A DNA stretch of 64,000 nucleotides from Micromonospora sp. MA102 (GTDB lineage: Bacteria > Actinomycetota > Actinomycetes > Mycobacteriales > Micromonosporaceae): contig NZ_JAMWEG010000002.1 in assembly GCF_025460765.1 (NCBI RefSeq), forward strand, positions 558,001 through 622,000, read 5' to 3'. Below the pieces are notes generated by a model. That model was given only the letters and a program-made list of their open reading frames with translations. It had not been told where the DNA came from and made no database searches. Shown piece after piece: positions 16,862 to 28,389 of this stretch (position 1 is the stretch's first letter; every line of letters begins with the position of its first letter). A program made the translations under genes and the position numbers.

Positions 16862-18076
16862 GTGACCCTCGCCCCGATGACCCCACTGGCGGCCCTGCCC
16901 AGCCCCAGCACCGCCGTCTGGCAGCTCGGTCCGGTTCCGATCCGGGCGTACGCGCTCTGCATCATCATCGGCATCGTGGTGGCCTGCGTGGTCACCGAGT
17001 ACCGGCTGCGCCGCCGCGGCGTCGCCCCGGGAGCCGTGCTCGACATCGCGGTCTGGGCGGTGCCCGCGGGCATCATCGGCGCCCGGATCTACCACGTGAT
17101 CACCTCGCCCGAGAAATACTTCGGCGCCGACGGCCAGCCGCTCAAGGCGTTCGCCATCTGGGAGGGCGGCCTCGGCATCTGGGGCGCGGTCGCCGGTGGC
17201 GCGGTCGGCGCCTGGTTCGCCGCCCGGCAGCTGGGCATCCCGTTCGCCGTGGTGGCCGACGCGCTGGCGCCGGGGCTGCCGCTGGCCCAGGCCATCGGCC
17301 GGTTCGGCAACTGGTTCAACAACGAGCTCTACGGCGGGCGCACGAGCCTGCCCTGGGGTCTCGAGGTCCACGTCATGGATCCGGACAACCCGGGGCACGC
17401 GCTGCGCGACGACGCCGGCAACCCGGTCCTCCAGCCGGGGCTCTACCACCCCGCCTTCCTCTACGAGGCGCTCTGGAACATCGGCGTCGCCGCGCTGGTC
17501 GTGGTCCTCGACCGGAAGCTGCGGCTGGGCCGTGGCCGGGCCTTCGCGCTCTACGTGATGGGCTACACGGCGGGCCGGTTCTGGATCGAGCTGATGCGCA
17601 CCGACGAGGCCAACCACATCCTCGGCCTGCGGCTCAACGTGTGGACCGCGGCGCTGGTCTTCCTCGGCGCGCTGGTGTACTTCCTGCGGGTGCGCGGACC
17701 GCGCCAGTACCTGATCCCGGTCGGCGCGCCGGCCACCCCGGTCCCGCCCGCGGGCGGGGACGTGTCCCAGGTCGACCTCTCCGCGCGGGAGGCCGGGGCG
17801 CGGCCGGTCGCGCCGGAGGGCTACCGGGTGGTGTCCGAGGAGCAGTTCCGCACGTACCAGGAGACCGGCGAGGTCCCGGCCGAGGAACCGGCGGCGACCG
17901 ACGAGGCCGACCGGGACGAGGCCGACGAGGCGGACGGGGCCGCCACCGACGGGGAGCGCACGCAGCGCGAGCCGGCCGGCGAGGACGGGACCGATGCGGA
18001 CCCGGCCGGCGACGCCCGGGCCGACGAGGACCGGGCCGGCGCCGGCGGCGCCCGCCCTGCCGACCGGGACAGCTGA
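16862..18076 (+). CDS. lgt: Prolipoprotein diacylglyceryl transferase
   Basis: Transfers diacylglycerol from phosphatidylglycerol to the lipobox Cys of prelipoproteins in the membrane. It has 404 residues with about seven transmembrane helices over residues 20-290. The Lgt signature is GRFGNWFNNELYGG, with ARIYHVITSP, FAIWEGGLGIWGAVAGG and LYHPAFLYEALWN around it. A long acidic tail (about 305-404, rich in Glu, Asp and Ala) has no conserved motif and is usual in actinobacterial Lgt. The GTG at 16862 is chosen with the -10 box; ATG 16877 is an alternative. It serves the several lipoproteins encoded here (livK, the 63.1-kb binding protein, the 56.9-kb lipoprotein). Confidence 0.96.
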   Translation: MTLAPMTPLAALPSPSTAVWQLGPVPIRAYALCIIIGIVVACVVTEYRLRRRGVAPGAVLDIAVWAVPAGIIGARIYHVITSPEKYFGADGQPLKAFAIWEGGLGIWGAVAGGAVGAWFAARQLGIPFAVVADALAPGLPLAQAIGRFGNWFNNELYGGRTSLPWGLEVHVMDPDNPGHALRDDAGNPVLQPGLYHPAFLYEALWNIGVAALVVVLDRKLRLGRGRAFALYVMGYTAGRFWIELMRTDEANHILGLRLNVWTAALVFLGALVYFLRVRGPRQYLIPVGAPATPVPPAGGDVSQVDLSAREAGARPVAPEGYRVVSEEQFRTYQETGEVPAEEPAATDEADRDEADEADGAATDGERTQREPAGEDGTDADPAGDARADEDRAGAGGARPADRDS

Positions 18077-18087
18077 GCGGGGGAGTC

Positions 18088-19275
18088 ATGCGGAGCGCGG
18101 TGGTGGTCGGCGCCGGCCTCGGCGGGTTGGCGACGGCCGGTGCGCTGGCCCGGTCCGGCTGGCGGGTCACCCTCCTCGAACGGGCCGACCGGGTCCGTCC
18201 GGAGACGACCGCCGTGGTGCTCTGGCCCAACGGGGTACGCGCGCTGCGCGCCCTGGGCCTCGGCGCCGGGCTGGACGCCATCGCCACCCCGCTGCCCGAC
18301 GGCGGCGTGCGCCGGCCCGACGGGCACTGGCTGGTGCAGCCCCGCCCCACACCCGCGGAGCGGATGCCGGTGGTGGTGCACCGGGAGGACCTGCACGACG
18401 CGCTGATCGCCGGCCTGGGCGACCAGGTGGAGCTGCGCACCGGGGTGCACGTGCGGACGGTGCGGGCGGCGCCCGGCGAGCGCCCTGCGGTCGGCGACGG
18501 CCGGCACACCGTCGAGGCGGACCTGGTGGTCGCGGCCGACGGCACCGACAGCGAGATCCGCCGGCAGCTCGCCCCGGAGACGGCCGTGGTCAGCTCCGGC
18601 TGCGCCGCGTGGCGGGCGGTCATCCCCTGGTACCGGGCCCCGCAGCTCCCCGCCGACCAGCCGGTGCACGGCGAGACGCTGGGCGCGGGCTACCGCTTCG
18701 TGGCCGCCTCGCTCGGCGACCGGGGCACCGCGGGCGCCTCCCGCCGGGGCGGCATCTACTGGGTGGCCACCGCCGCCGGCGCGCCCCGCCCCGAGCCGCC
18801 GGAGACGCAGCTCGCCCTGCTCAAGCGCTGGTACGCGGGCTGGCCCGCGCCGATCGCCACCCTGCTCGACGCCACCGACCCGGCCGACCTGGTGCAGCAG
18901 GAGATCCGTGAGCTGCGCCCGCTGCCCCGGTCGTACGGGTTCCCGGCCGGGCCGGGCGGTGTGGTGCTGCTCGGCGACGCGGCGCACGCCATGCCGCCGC
19001 ACCTGGGGCAGGGCGCCTGCCTCGCCTTCGAGGACGCGGCCACCCTGTCGGCGCTGCTGCGGGAGTCCCGGCTCCCCGACGCGGTGGCCGGCTACGACCG
19101 GCTGCGCCGGCCTCGCGCGGCCACCATGGTGCGGCAGACCCGCCGCATGTCGGCGGTGCTCCAGACCCGGGGCCGGCTGGCGCTGCGCGCTCGCGACGCC
19201 GCGCTGGGCACGATCAGCCCGCGGCTGCGCAACACGGCCGCCACCGCCGCCGCCTCCTGGCACCCGCCGGCCTGA
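18088..19275 (+). CDS. FAD-dependent monooxygenase (PHBH/UbiH-like)
   Basis: The 395-residue flavoprotein has the N-terminal dinucleotide motif VVVGAGLGGLATAGALARSG, a middle DG motif (LVVAADGTDSEIRRQL) and the FAD ribityl-binding GD motif GVVLLGDAAHAMPPHLGQGA. It thus has all three fingerprints of class A aromatic-ring hydroxylases. The ring-substrate pocket is not recognisable, so the substrate is unknown; dedicated tailoring or catabolic roles are both possible. GGGGGAG precedes the ATG by 4-5 nt. It lies 11 bp after lgt on the same strand and may be read with it. Confidence 0.88.
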   Translation: MRSAVVVGAGLGGLATAGALARSGWRVTLLERADRVRPETTAVVLWPNGVRALRALGLGAGLDAIATPLPDGGVRRPDGHWLVQPRPTPAERMPVVVHREDLHDALIAGLGDQVELRTGVHVRTVRAAPGERPAVGDGRHTVEADLVVAADGTDSEIRRQLAPETAVVSSGCAAWRAVIPWYRAPQLPADQPVHGETLGAGYRFVAASLGDRGTAGASRRGGIYWVATAAGAPRPEPPETQLALLKRWYAGWPAPIATLLDATDPADLVQQEIRELRPLPRSYGFPAGPGGVVLLGDAAHAMPPHLGQGACLAFEDAATLSALLRESRLPDAVAGYDRLRRPRAATMVRQTRRMSAVLQTRGRLALRARDAALGTISPRLRNTAATAAASWHPPA

Positions 19276-19324
19276 CCGGGCCAGGTTCCGGCGCGGCCCT
19301 GGGAGTGCCCGTGCCGAGCGGCCG

Positions 19325-20170
19325 TCAGCCGACCACGGCGGTCGGCTCGGCGATGCAGGCGGTGCCGACGCGGCGGAAGCCGACCCGCAGGTAGACCCGG
19401 GCGATCTCCTCGCTGCCGGCGGAGAGGAAGACCAGGTCGGTGCCGGCGGCGCGCAGCCGGTGGGCCAGGGTGGCGGTCACGGCCGCGCCCAGGCCGCGCC
19501 GGCGGGCCGCCGGCAGGGTGGCCACCCCGGCGATCTCCGCCACGTCGCCGACCCGCATGGCCATCCCGCTGGCCAGCGCACCCTCGTCCGGCGTGCCGGC
19601 GAGCACCGAGATGCGCCGGCCGTCGACGATGCGGACCGCCTCCTCGTCCAGCGCGGCCACGTCCAGCTGGGAGACCGCGGCGTCCCGCTCGGCCGGGCCG
19701 GCCTCGCCCCGGGCGGTGCCGCCGTGCGAGAAGCCGACGGCGGCGACGGCCCGGCGCAGCGCCACGTCCGCCGCGAAGCCGGGGTCACGGGGGTCGAGCA
19801 CCCGCACCGGTACGTCGCTGAACGCCGCCGGGTCGGGCAGGCGGTCGGGCTCCAGCACCATGAGCGGCGCCTCGAGCACGCTGAGCCCCGCCGAGCGGGC
19901 CACCGCCAGCAGGTCCGGGGTGACCTCGTGCACCCACTCGAACGCCTCCGGCAGGCCCAGTTCCCGCTGCCGGGCCCGGACGGCGGTCACGTCGGCGAGC
20001 GCCGGCGGCTCGGTGGCGTCCAACCGGGGGCGGGCGTAGAACGGCCAACCGGCACCGTCGCGGACGAACAGCACGAGTCCGCCGTATTCCTCCGTCCGAG
20101 ACCCGTCGCGGGGCACCGCGTCGTAGAAACGCTCCAACCGGTCGAGCACGTCAGTGCGTACGACATCCAC
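19325..20170 (-). CDS. GNAT family N-acetyltransferase
   Basis: The 281-residue protein has a GNAT domain in the C-terminal half. The acetyl-CoA loop is in IAGVATLPAARRRGLGAAV (RRxGLG), and AGSEEIARVYLRVGFRRVG is the usual last helix and strand. The N-terminal 130 residues look like a second, degenerate GNAT lobe. The substrate is unknown. The GTG at 20170 has TAGTCT 6 nt upstream and no ribosome site, so it is read as leaderless. It points away from gltB, with which it shares the 150-bp control region. Confidence 0.85.
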   Translation of the reverse strand: MDVVRTDVLDRLERFYDAVPRDGSRTEEYGGLVLFVRDGAGWPFYARPRLDATEPPALADVTAVRARQRELGLPEAFEWVHEVTPDLLAVARSAGLSVLEAPLMVLEPDRLPDPAAFSDVPVRVLDPRDPGFAADVALRRAVAAVGFSHGGTARGEAGPAERDAAVSQLDVAALDEEAVRIVDGRRISVLAGTPDEGALASGMAMRVGDVAEIAGVATLPAARRRGLGAAVTATLAHRLRAAGTDLVFLSAGSEEIARVYLRVGFRRVGTACIAEPTAVVG

Positions 20171-20223
20171 CGCGCGAGACTACATGTCCCAGATGCTGGA
20201 AGTGTGATCAATCTGAACTGGCC

Positions 20224-20249
20224 TTGTGCCGGACGCCCTAACGTAGACT
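20224..20249 (+). promoter_or_regulatory. Probable gltB promoter
   Basis: TTGTGC (20224-20229) and TAGACT (20244-20249) lie upstream of gltB in the only AT-richer part of the gap. The 14-bp spacer is short, so the -10 is better supported than the -35. A leader of about 60 nt follows. Confidence 0.35.
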
Positions 20250-20316
20250 CAATAAAACCCCCGAGGGCCGACGTCGTCCCCACCGTGTTTGAACCTGAGT
20301 GACGACAGGAGGCCCG

Positions 20317-23300
20317 GTGGCCTTTCCGTACCCTCTCCGCCCCCAGCCGGCCCGGCCGAGCATGGGGCTCTACGACCCCGCGCACGAGCACGACGCCTGC
20401 GGTGTGGCCTTCGTGGCCGACCTGCACGGGCGGCGCTCGCACGAGGTCGTCGCGAACGGTCTCGGGGCGCTCTGCCGGCTGGACCACCGGGGCGCCCGGG
20501 GCGCGGAGCACAACACCGGTGACGGCGCGGGCATCATGATCCAGGTGCCGGACGCGTTCCTGCGCGCGGTCGTCGAGTTCCCGCTGCCGCCCGCCGGCCA
20601 GTACGCCACCGGCCTCGTCTTCCTGCCCGACGACGACGCGGCCGAGGCGCGGGCCCGCCAGGTGGTGGAGAAGTACGCGCTGGTCGAGGGCGCCGACATC
20701 CTCGGCTGGCGGGACGTGCCGACCGACCCGTCCGGCCTCGGCGAGACCGCCCTGGCGGCGATGCCCCGGGTCCGGCAGCTCTTCCTGGCCGCGCACCGGC
20801 TCACCGACGGGCCCGCCGGCCCGGCCGGCTCCCCGCTGAGCGGGCTCGACCTGGACCGGGTGGCGTTCTGCCTGCGCAAGCAGGTCGAGCGGGAGACCGC
20901 CGAGCGGGGCGTGCCGGCGTACTTCCCGTCGCTGTCCGGGCGGACCATGGTGTGGAAGGGGATGCTCACCCCGGACCAGCTCCCGGCGTTCTACCCGGAG
21001 CTGACCGACGAGCGGGTGGTCAGCGCCATCGCGCTGGTGCACTCGCGGTTCTCCACCAACACGTTCCCGTCCTGGCCGCTGGCCCACCCGTACCGGTTCA
21101 TCGCGCACAACGGCGAGATCAACACGATCCGCGGCAACCGGAACTGGATGCAGGCCCGGGAGGCGCTGCTGCGCAGCCCGCACCTGCCCGGCAACATCCG
21201 CCGGGTCTTCCCGGTCTGCACCCCGGGGGCCTCCGACTCGGCCAACTTCGACGAGGTGCTCGAACTGCTGCACCTCGCCGGGCGGAGCCTGCCGCACGCG
21301 GTGCTCATGATGATCCCGGAGGCCTGGGAGAACGACCCGGACATGCGCGCCGACAAGCGCGCCTTCTACCGGTTCCACGCCAGCCTCATGGAGCCGTGGG
21401 ACGGCCCGGCCTCGGTCGCGTTCACCGACGGCGAGATCGTCGGCGCGGTCCTGGACCGCAACGGGCTGCGCCCGGGCCGCTGGTGGCGGACCGCCGACGG
21501 CCTCGTGGTGCTGGGCAGCGAGGCGGGCGTGCTCGACCTCGACCCGGCCACCGTGGTCGCCAAGGGCCGGCTCCAGCCCGGCCGGATGTTCCTGGTCGAC
21601 ACGGTCAACGGCCGGATCGTGCAGGACGACGAGATCAAGACTGAGCTGGCCGCCGCCCGCCCGTACGGGGAGTGGCTGCACGCCGGCATCATCGAGCTGG
21701 ACGACCTGCCCCCGCGCGAGCACATCGTCTACACCCACGACTCGGTACGCCGCCGGCAGCAGACCTTCGGCTACACCGAGGAGGAGCTGAAGATCCTGCT
21801 CGGCCCGATGGCCCGCAACGGCGCGGAGCCGCTCGGTTCGATGGGCACGGACACCCCGATCTCCCCGCTGTCCACCCGGCCGCGGCTGCTCTACGACTAC
21901 TTCCACCAGCTCTTCGCCCAGGTCACCAACCCGCCGCTGGACGCCATCCGGGAGGAGCTGGTGACCAGCCTGGCGTCCACCATCGGCCCGGAGGGCAACC
22001 TGCTCGACCCGGGCCCGGCGAGCTGCCGGCAGATCGTGCTGCCGTACCCGGTGATCGACAACGACGAGCTGGCCAAGATCCTCTCCATCGACGAGGACGG
22101 CGACCTGCCCGGTTTCAAGGCGGTCCGGGTCTCCGGGCTCTACCGGATCCGCGACGGCGGCGCCGGCATCAAGGCCCGGCTCACCGAGATCTGCCGGCAC
22201 GTCTCCGAGGCCATCGAGGACGGCGTCCGCATCCTGGTGCTCTCCGACCGGGACTCCAACGCCGACCTGGCCCCGATCCCGTCGCTGCTGCTCACCGCGG
22301 CGGTGCACCAGCACCTCGTGCGGGAGCAGACCCGCACCCAGGTGGCGCTGATCGTCGAGTCGGGCGACTGCCGCGAGGTGCACCACGCGGCCGTGCTGAT
22401 CGGCTACGGCGCGGCGGCGGTCAACCCGTACCTGGCCTTCGAGTCGGTCGAGGACATGATCTCCACGGGCGCGCTGGTCGGCATGGAGCCGGGCACGGCG
22501 ATCCGCAACTACGTCAAGGCGCTCGGCAAGGGCGTCCTGAAGATCATGTCGAAGATGGGCATCTCGACGGTGTCGTCCTACTGCGGCGCGCAGGTCTTCG
22601 AGGCGGTCGGCCTGGACACCCGGCTCGTGCAGCGCTACTTCCGGGGCACCCCGAGCACGATCAGCGGCATCGGGCTCGCCGAGATCCACGCCGAGGTGGC
22701 CGCCCGGCACGCGCTGGCCTGGCCGCCCGCCGGCGCCCAGGCGAGCGACCGGCTGGACGTCGGCGGCGAGTACCAGTGGCGCCGCGAGGGCGAGCTGCAC
22801 CTGTTCAACCCGGAGACGGTCTTCCTGCTCCAGCACGCCACCCGCAGCCGCCAGTACGACGTGTTCCGGCAGTACACCGCCAAGGTCGACGAGCTGGCCG
22901 CCCGGGCGGGCTCGCTGCGCGGGCTGTTCACGCTGCGCACCGGGGTGCGCCCGCCCGTGCCGCTGGACGAGGTCGAGCCGGCGAGCGAGATCGTCAAGCG
23001 GTTCGCCACCGGCGCCATGTCGTACGGGTCGATCTCCGCGGAGGCGCACGAGACCCTGGCCGTCGCCATGAACCGCCTCGGTGGCAAGTCGAACACGGGC
23101 GAGGGCGGCGAGGACGTCGAGCGGCTGCACGACCCGCGGCGCCGCTCGGCGGTCAAGCAGATCGCGAGCGGCCGGTTCGGCGTCACGAGCGAATACCTCG
23201 TCAACGCCGACGACCTCCAGATCAAGATGGCCCAGGGCGCGAAGCCCGGCGAGGGTGGCCAGCTGCCCGGCAACAAGGTCTGGCCGTGGATCGCGCGTAC

Positions 23301-24973
23301 CCGGCACGCCACCCCGGGCGTCGGCCTGATCTCCCCGCCGCCGCACCACGACATCTACTCCATCGAGGACCTGGCCCAGCTCGTCCACGACCTGAAGTGC
23401 GTCAACCCGGCCGCCCGGGTGCACGTGAAGCTGGTCAGCGAGGTCGGGGTGGGCACCGTGGCGGCCGGCGTGGCGAAGCTCAAGGCCGACGTCATCCTGA
23501 TCTCCGGGCACGACGGCGGCACCGGCGCCTCCCCGCTCAACTCGCTCAAGCACGCCGGCACCCCCTGGGAGCTGGGCCTGGCCGAGGCGCAGCAGACCCT
23601 GCTGCTCAACAAGCTCCGCGACCGGGTCACCGTGCAGGTCGACGGCCAGCTCAAGACCGGCCGGGACGTGCTGGTCGCGGCGCTGCTGGGCGCCGAGGAG
23701 TTCGGCTTCGCCACCGCCCCGCTGATCGTCGAGGGCTGCGTGATGATGCGGGTCTGCCACCTCGACACCTGCCCGGTCGGCATCGCCACCCAGAACCCGG
23801 TGCTGCGCGAGCGCTTCACCGGCCGGCCGGAGTTCGTGGAGAACTTCTTCCTGTTCCTGGCCGAGGAGGTCCGTGGCTACCTGGCCGAGCTGGGCTTCCG
23901 CAGCATCGCCGAGGCGATCGGGCACACCGAGCTGCTCGACGTGGTCGGCGCGATCGACCACTGGAAGGGCCATGGGCTCGACCTGAGCCGGGTGCTGCAC
24001 CTGCCCGAGCTGCCCGAGGGCGCGGCCCGGCGCGGCATCCGGGCCCAGGACCACGGCCTGGAGCTGGCGCTGGACAACCAGCTCATCGCCCTGGCCGAGC
24101 CGGCGCTGCGCGACGGCACCCCGGTCCGGGTCGAGGTGGCCGTGCGCAACGAGCACCGCAGCGTGGGCGCCATGCTCGGCGGCGAGGTGACCCGCCGCTT
24201 CGGCGGCGCCGGGCTGCCCGACGACACCGTCGAGTTCCTGCTGCGCGGCACCGCCGGCCAGTCGTTCGGCGCGTTCCTGCCGCGCGGGGTCACCCTGCGG
24301 CTGCACGGCGACGCCAACGACTACGTCGGCAAGGGCCTCTCCGGCGGGCGGCTCGTCGTCCGCCCGGACGCCGCCGCGCCGTTCGCCGGCGCGGACGCCG
24401 ACCCCGGTGCGCGCGCCGAGGACCAGATCATCGCCGGCAACACCATCCTGTACGGCGCCACCAGCGGCGAGGTCTTCCTGCGCGGCCGGGTGGGCGAGCG
24501 GTTCGCGGTGCGCAACTCCGGCGCGGTGGCCGTCGTCGAGGGCGTCGGCGACCACGGCTGCGAGTACATGACCGGCGGCACGGTGGTGGTGCTCGGGTCG
24601 ACCGGGCGCAACTTCGCCGCCGGCATGTCCGGCGGCACGGCGTTCGTGCACCGGCTGGACCGGCGGCTGGTCAACGCCGAGCTGGTCGACCTGTCGCCGC
24701 TGGGCGTCGAGGAGCGGGAGCGGCTGCACGAGCTGGTCCAGCGGCACTTCGCCGAGACCGACTCGGCGGTCGCCGAGGAGCTGCTCAAGCGCTGGCCGGA
24801 GGCGGTGGAGGAGTTCACCGCTGTGGTGCCCCGGGACTACCGCCGGGTGCTGGAGATCATGCGGGCCGCCGAAGCCGCCGGCCGCGACGTCGACGACGCG
24901 GTGATGAGCGCGCTGGCGCCGTCCGCCGCGCCGGTGCCGCCCGCCCCGCGGTCGGTCGCCCAGGAGGTGGCTC

Positions 24974-24981
<8 letters not shown>
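20317..24981 (+). CDS. gltB: Glutamate synthase large subunit
   Basis: Makes two glutamates from glutamine and 2-oxoglutarate together with GltD. It has 1554 residues. The glutaminase nucleophile is Cys28 in [10 protein letters not shown], exposed after removal of a 27-residue propeptide. The N-terminal Ntn domain continues to about 430; the central and FMN domains follow with the 3Fe-4S ligands in [17 protein letters not shown], and the C-terminal beta-helix domain shows the repeated GGxxxV pattern. The GTG at 20317 has AGGAGG 5 nt upstream; an in-frame GTG at 20299 and ATG at 20362 are weaker. It overlaps gltD by 8 bp. Confidence 0.97.
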
Positions 24982-26482
<1,501 letters not shown>

Positions 26483-26496
26483 CGCGCCGCGTCACC

Positions 26497-26527
26497 GACA
26501 TCCCGGTCCCGCCCGGACCGGGGTGTC
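26497..26527 (+). terminator. gltBD terminator hairpin
   Basis: A stem of 13 pairs, GACA-T-CCCGGTCC against GGACCGGG-G-TGTC with a 5-nt loop, lies 14 bp after the gltD stop. It has one T-G wobble and no T-run. A smaller hairpin (TGACGC-GCC-GCGTCA) overlaps the stop codon itself. Confidence 0.65.
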
Positions 26528-26620
26528 GTGGCGTCCGGGTCCGGTTCGTGCCCAGGGTGCCCCGGCCGCCCGACCCCGGTGGTGAACCCTCTCACCAACT
26601 GTCGTCGGGAGGTTTGACCG

Positions 26621-26661
26621 CGGCCAGACTTGTGCGCTGGCCGGACCCGCGGGGGTCCGGC
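26621..26661 (+). promoter_or_regulatory. Mutually exclusive hairpins in the MFS gene leader
   Basis: CGGCCAG (26621-26627) pairs with CTGGCCG (26637-26643). CCGGACCC (26641-26648) pairs with GGGTCCGG (26653-26660), and this stem can extend by a G-C pair. The two stems share bases 26641-26643, so they cannot both form fully. They lie 35 to 75 nt before the MFS start, after a GGGAGG sequence, as expected of an attenuator. This is inference from sequence only. Confidence 0.35.
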
Positions 26662-26695
26662 TTCGTCGTGTCACCGTCTGGACGGGGAAACACTC

Positions 26696-28306
26696 ATGGC
26701 CCTCGGCGCCACGTTCGCCGCGCTGCGCCACCGCAACTACCGGATCTGGGCCGCGGCCGGATTCGTGTCGGTCATCGGGACCTGGATGCAGGTCCTCGGC
26801 GTCAACTGGTACGTGCTGGCCGAGACCGGCTCGGCCACGTCGATGGGGTTCACCGTCCTGCTCCAGGCGCTGCCCACCCTGGTGCTGAGCGTCTGGGGTG
26901 GCGCGCTGGCCGACCGGCTGCCCGCCAAGCCGCTGCTGATCGGCGCCCAGGCGGCCCACGCGCTGCTCGCCGCCGGGCTGGCCGTGGTGGCCGTCACGGG
27001 CGCCGGCGGTCTTCCGGCGATCTTCGCGATCTCGCTGGCCACCGGCGCGGTGTCGGCGATCGAGGGACCGGTGATGGGCCGCTGGGCCTCGACCCTGGTG
27101 GACCGGGACAGCCTCGGCAACGCCCTGGCGCTCGGCTCGCTCACCAACTCCGCCGGGCGGATCCTCGGCATGAGCCTCGGCGCCGTCGTGGTCGCCGCGG
27201 TCGGCCCCGCGCTGCTCTTCGCCGCGAACTCGGTCAGCTTCGTCGCGGTCGTCGTGGCGCTGTTCTCCGTACGCGAGGGGGAGCGGCACGCCGGCGAGCC
27301 GGCGGCGGCCGACGCGGCACCGGCCGACGGCGGCATCCGGGCCGGTTTCCGCTACCTGCGGCGCCAGCCGGTGGTGCTGGTCGCGCTCGCGCTCTCCTTC
27401 GTGCTCGGCAGCCTGGGCCGCAACTACCAGGTCACCATGGCCGCGATGAGCGACGGGCCGCTGCACGGCGGCGTGTCCGGCTACGGCCTGCTGTCCACCG
27501 TCTTCGCCGTGGGCACGGTGCTGGGCGCGCTGTTCGCGGCGCGCCGCGCCGACCTCGGCTACGCGGTGCTCGTCGGGGCCGGCCTGCTCGCCAGCGGGCT
27601 GCAGATCGTCGCCGGGCTGGCCCCGGGCACGCTGAGTTTCGCCGCGGTGATCCTGCCGGTGGCCGCCGCGGCGGTGGTCATCGACACCACGGTCGGCGCC
27701 CGGGCCCAGCTCGACACCGACTACGCCATGCGCGGCCGGGTGCTGGCCGCCCTGGCCGTCACCGGCTCGGTCTCCGCGGCCGTGGGCGCACCCCTGCTCG
27801 GCTGGCTCGCCGAGCACGCCGGCCCCCGCCAGACCCTGGTGCTGGCCGGCACGATCACGGCGGTCGCCACCGCGGTCGCCGGGGTGGCCCTGGACCGGCT
27901 GCGCGAGCGCCGGCTGGGGCACCGGCTCACCCGGGTGCTGGCCGCGCCCGCCACCCGCCCGGTCCGCCGGGCCGCCACCACGGCCGCCCGGGTGATCCGG
28001 CCGGCCGGCGTGGGCCTCGCCTCCGCCACCGCCACCGCCGCCCGGGTCGTCCGCCCGGCCGCAGCCGGGCTGGGCGCCGTTCCCGCCGTGGCGCTGCCCC
28101 GGCCCACGGTGCTGGCCGGCGCCTCCCCGGTGGCGCTCCCCGGCGCCCCGGTGGGTGCGCGTCCCGGCGCCGGCCGGCTCCGGTCCCGCCGGACCGCCCG
28201 TGCGATACAGGACTGCGCGGCCTGCGCCCCCGACCGGGGCCACCGCTCCCGCTGGACCGACCTCCGCTCGCCGTACGCACACCGCGACGGCTGTCCCGCC
28301 GCCTGA
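26696..28306 (+). CDS. MFS transporter (EntS-like, MFS_3 group) with long C-terminal tail
   Basis: The 536-residue permease has 12 predicted helices in residues 10-400. The start ALRHRNYRIWAAAGFVSVIG with WMQVLGVNWYVL, and the loop WGGALADRLPAKPLLIGAQ, are typical of the EntS/DHA3 drug or siderophore exporters. Residues 405-536 form an unusual Arg/Ala/Pro tail with two imperfect copies of an AARVIRPAGVGLASA-type unit and a final CAAC pair. GACGGGGA is the ribosome site. The upstream leader has alternative hairpins. The substrate is unknown. A gene start further upstream is possible in frame but would lie in the hairpins. Confidence 0.88.
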   Translation: MALGATFAALRHRNYRIWAAAGFVSVIGTWMQVLGVNWYVLAETGSATSMGFTVLLQALPTLVLSVWGGALADRLPAKPLLIGAQAAHALLAAGLAVVAVTGAGGLPAIFAISLATGAVSAIEGPVMGRWASTLVDRDSLGNALALGSLTNSAGRILGMSLGAVVVAAVGPALLFAANSVSFVAVVVALFSVREGERHAGEPAAADAAPADGGIRAGFRYLRRQPVVLVALALSFVLGSLGRNYQVTMAAMSDGPLHGGVSGYGLLSTVFAVGTVLGALFAARRADLGYAVLVGAGLLASGLQIVAGLAPGTLSFAAVILPVAAAAVVIDTTVGARAQLDTDYAMRGRVLAALAVTGSVSAAVGAPLLGWLAEHAGPRQTLVLAGTITAVATAVAGVALDRLRERRLGHRLTRVLAAPATRPVRRAATTAARVIRPAGVGLASATATAARVVRPAAAGLGAVPAVALPRPTVLAGASPVALPGAPVGARPGAGRLRSRRTARAIQDCAACAPDRGHRSRWTDLRSPYAHRDGCPAA

Positions 28307-28377
28307 GCCCCGGGCACCCGCCGGGCGCGGTGAGCGAAGTCATGCCGCGCGGGACCCGGCAGCACGAAGATCGTCAT

Positions 28378-28383
28378 TACGCT
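28378..28383 (+). promoter_or_regulatory. -10 element for a leaderless transcript
   Basis: TACGCT is followed by 6 nt and then the ATG at 28390, with no ribosome site between. Confidence 0.5.
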
Positions 28384-28389
28384 GCGGGT

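Noticed and set aside
19987..24747. Open frame of over 1500 codons opposite gltB
   Set aside because: It is the antisense of a fully conserved enzyme gene; high GC at third positions keeps such frames open. The sequence is low-complexity and shows no domain.
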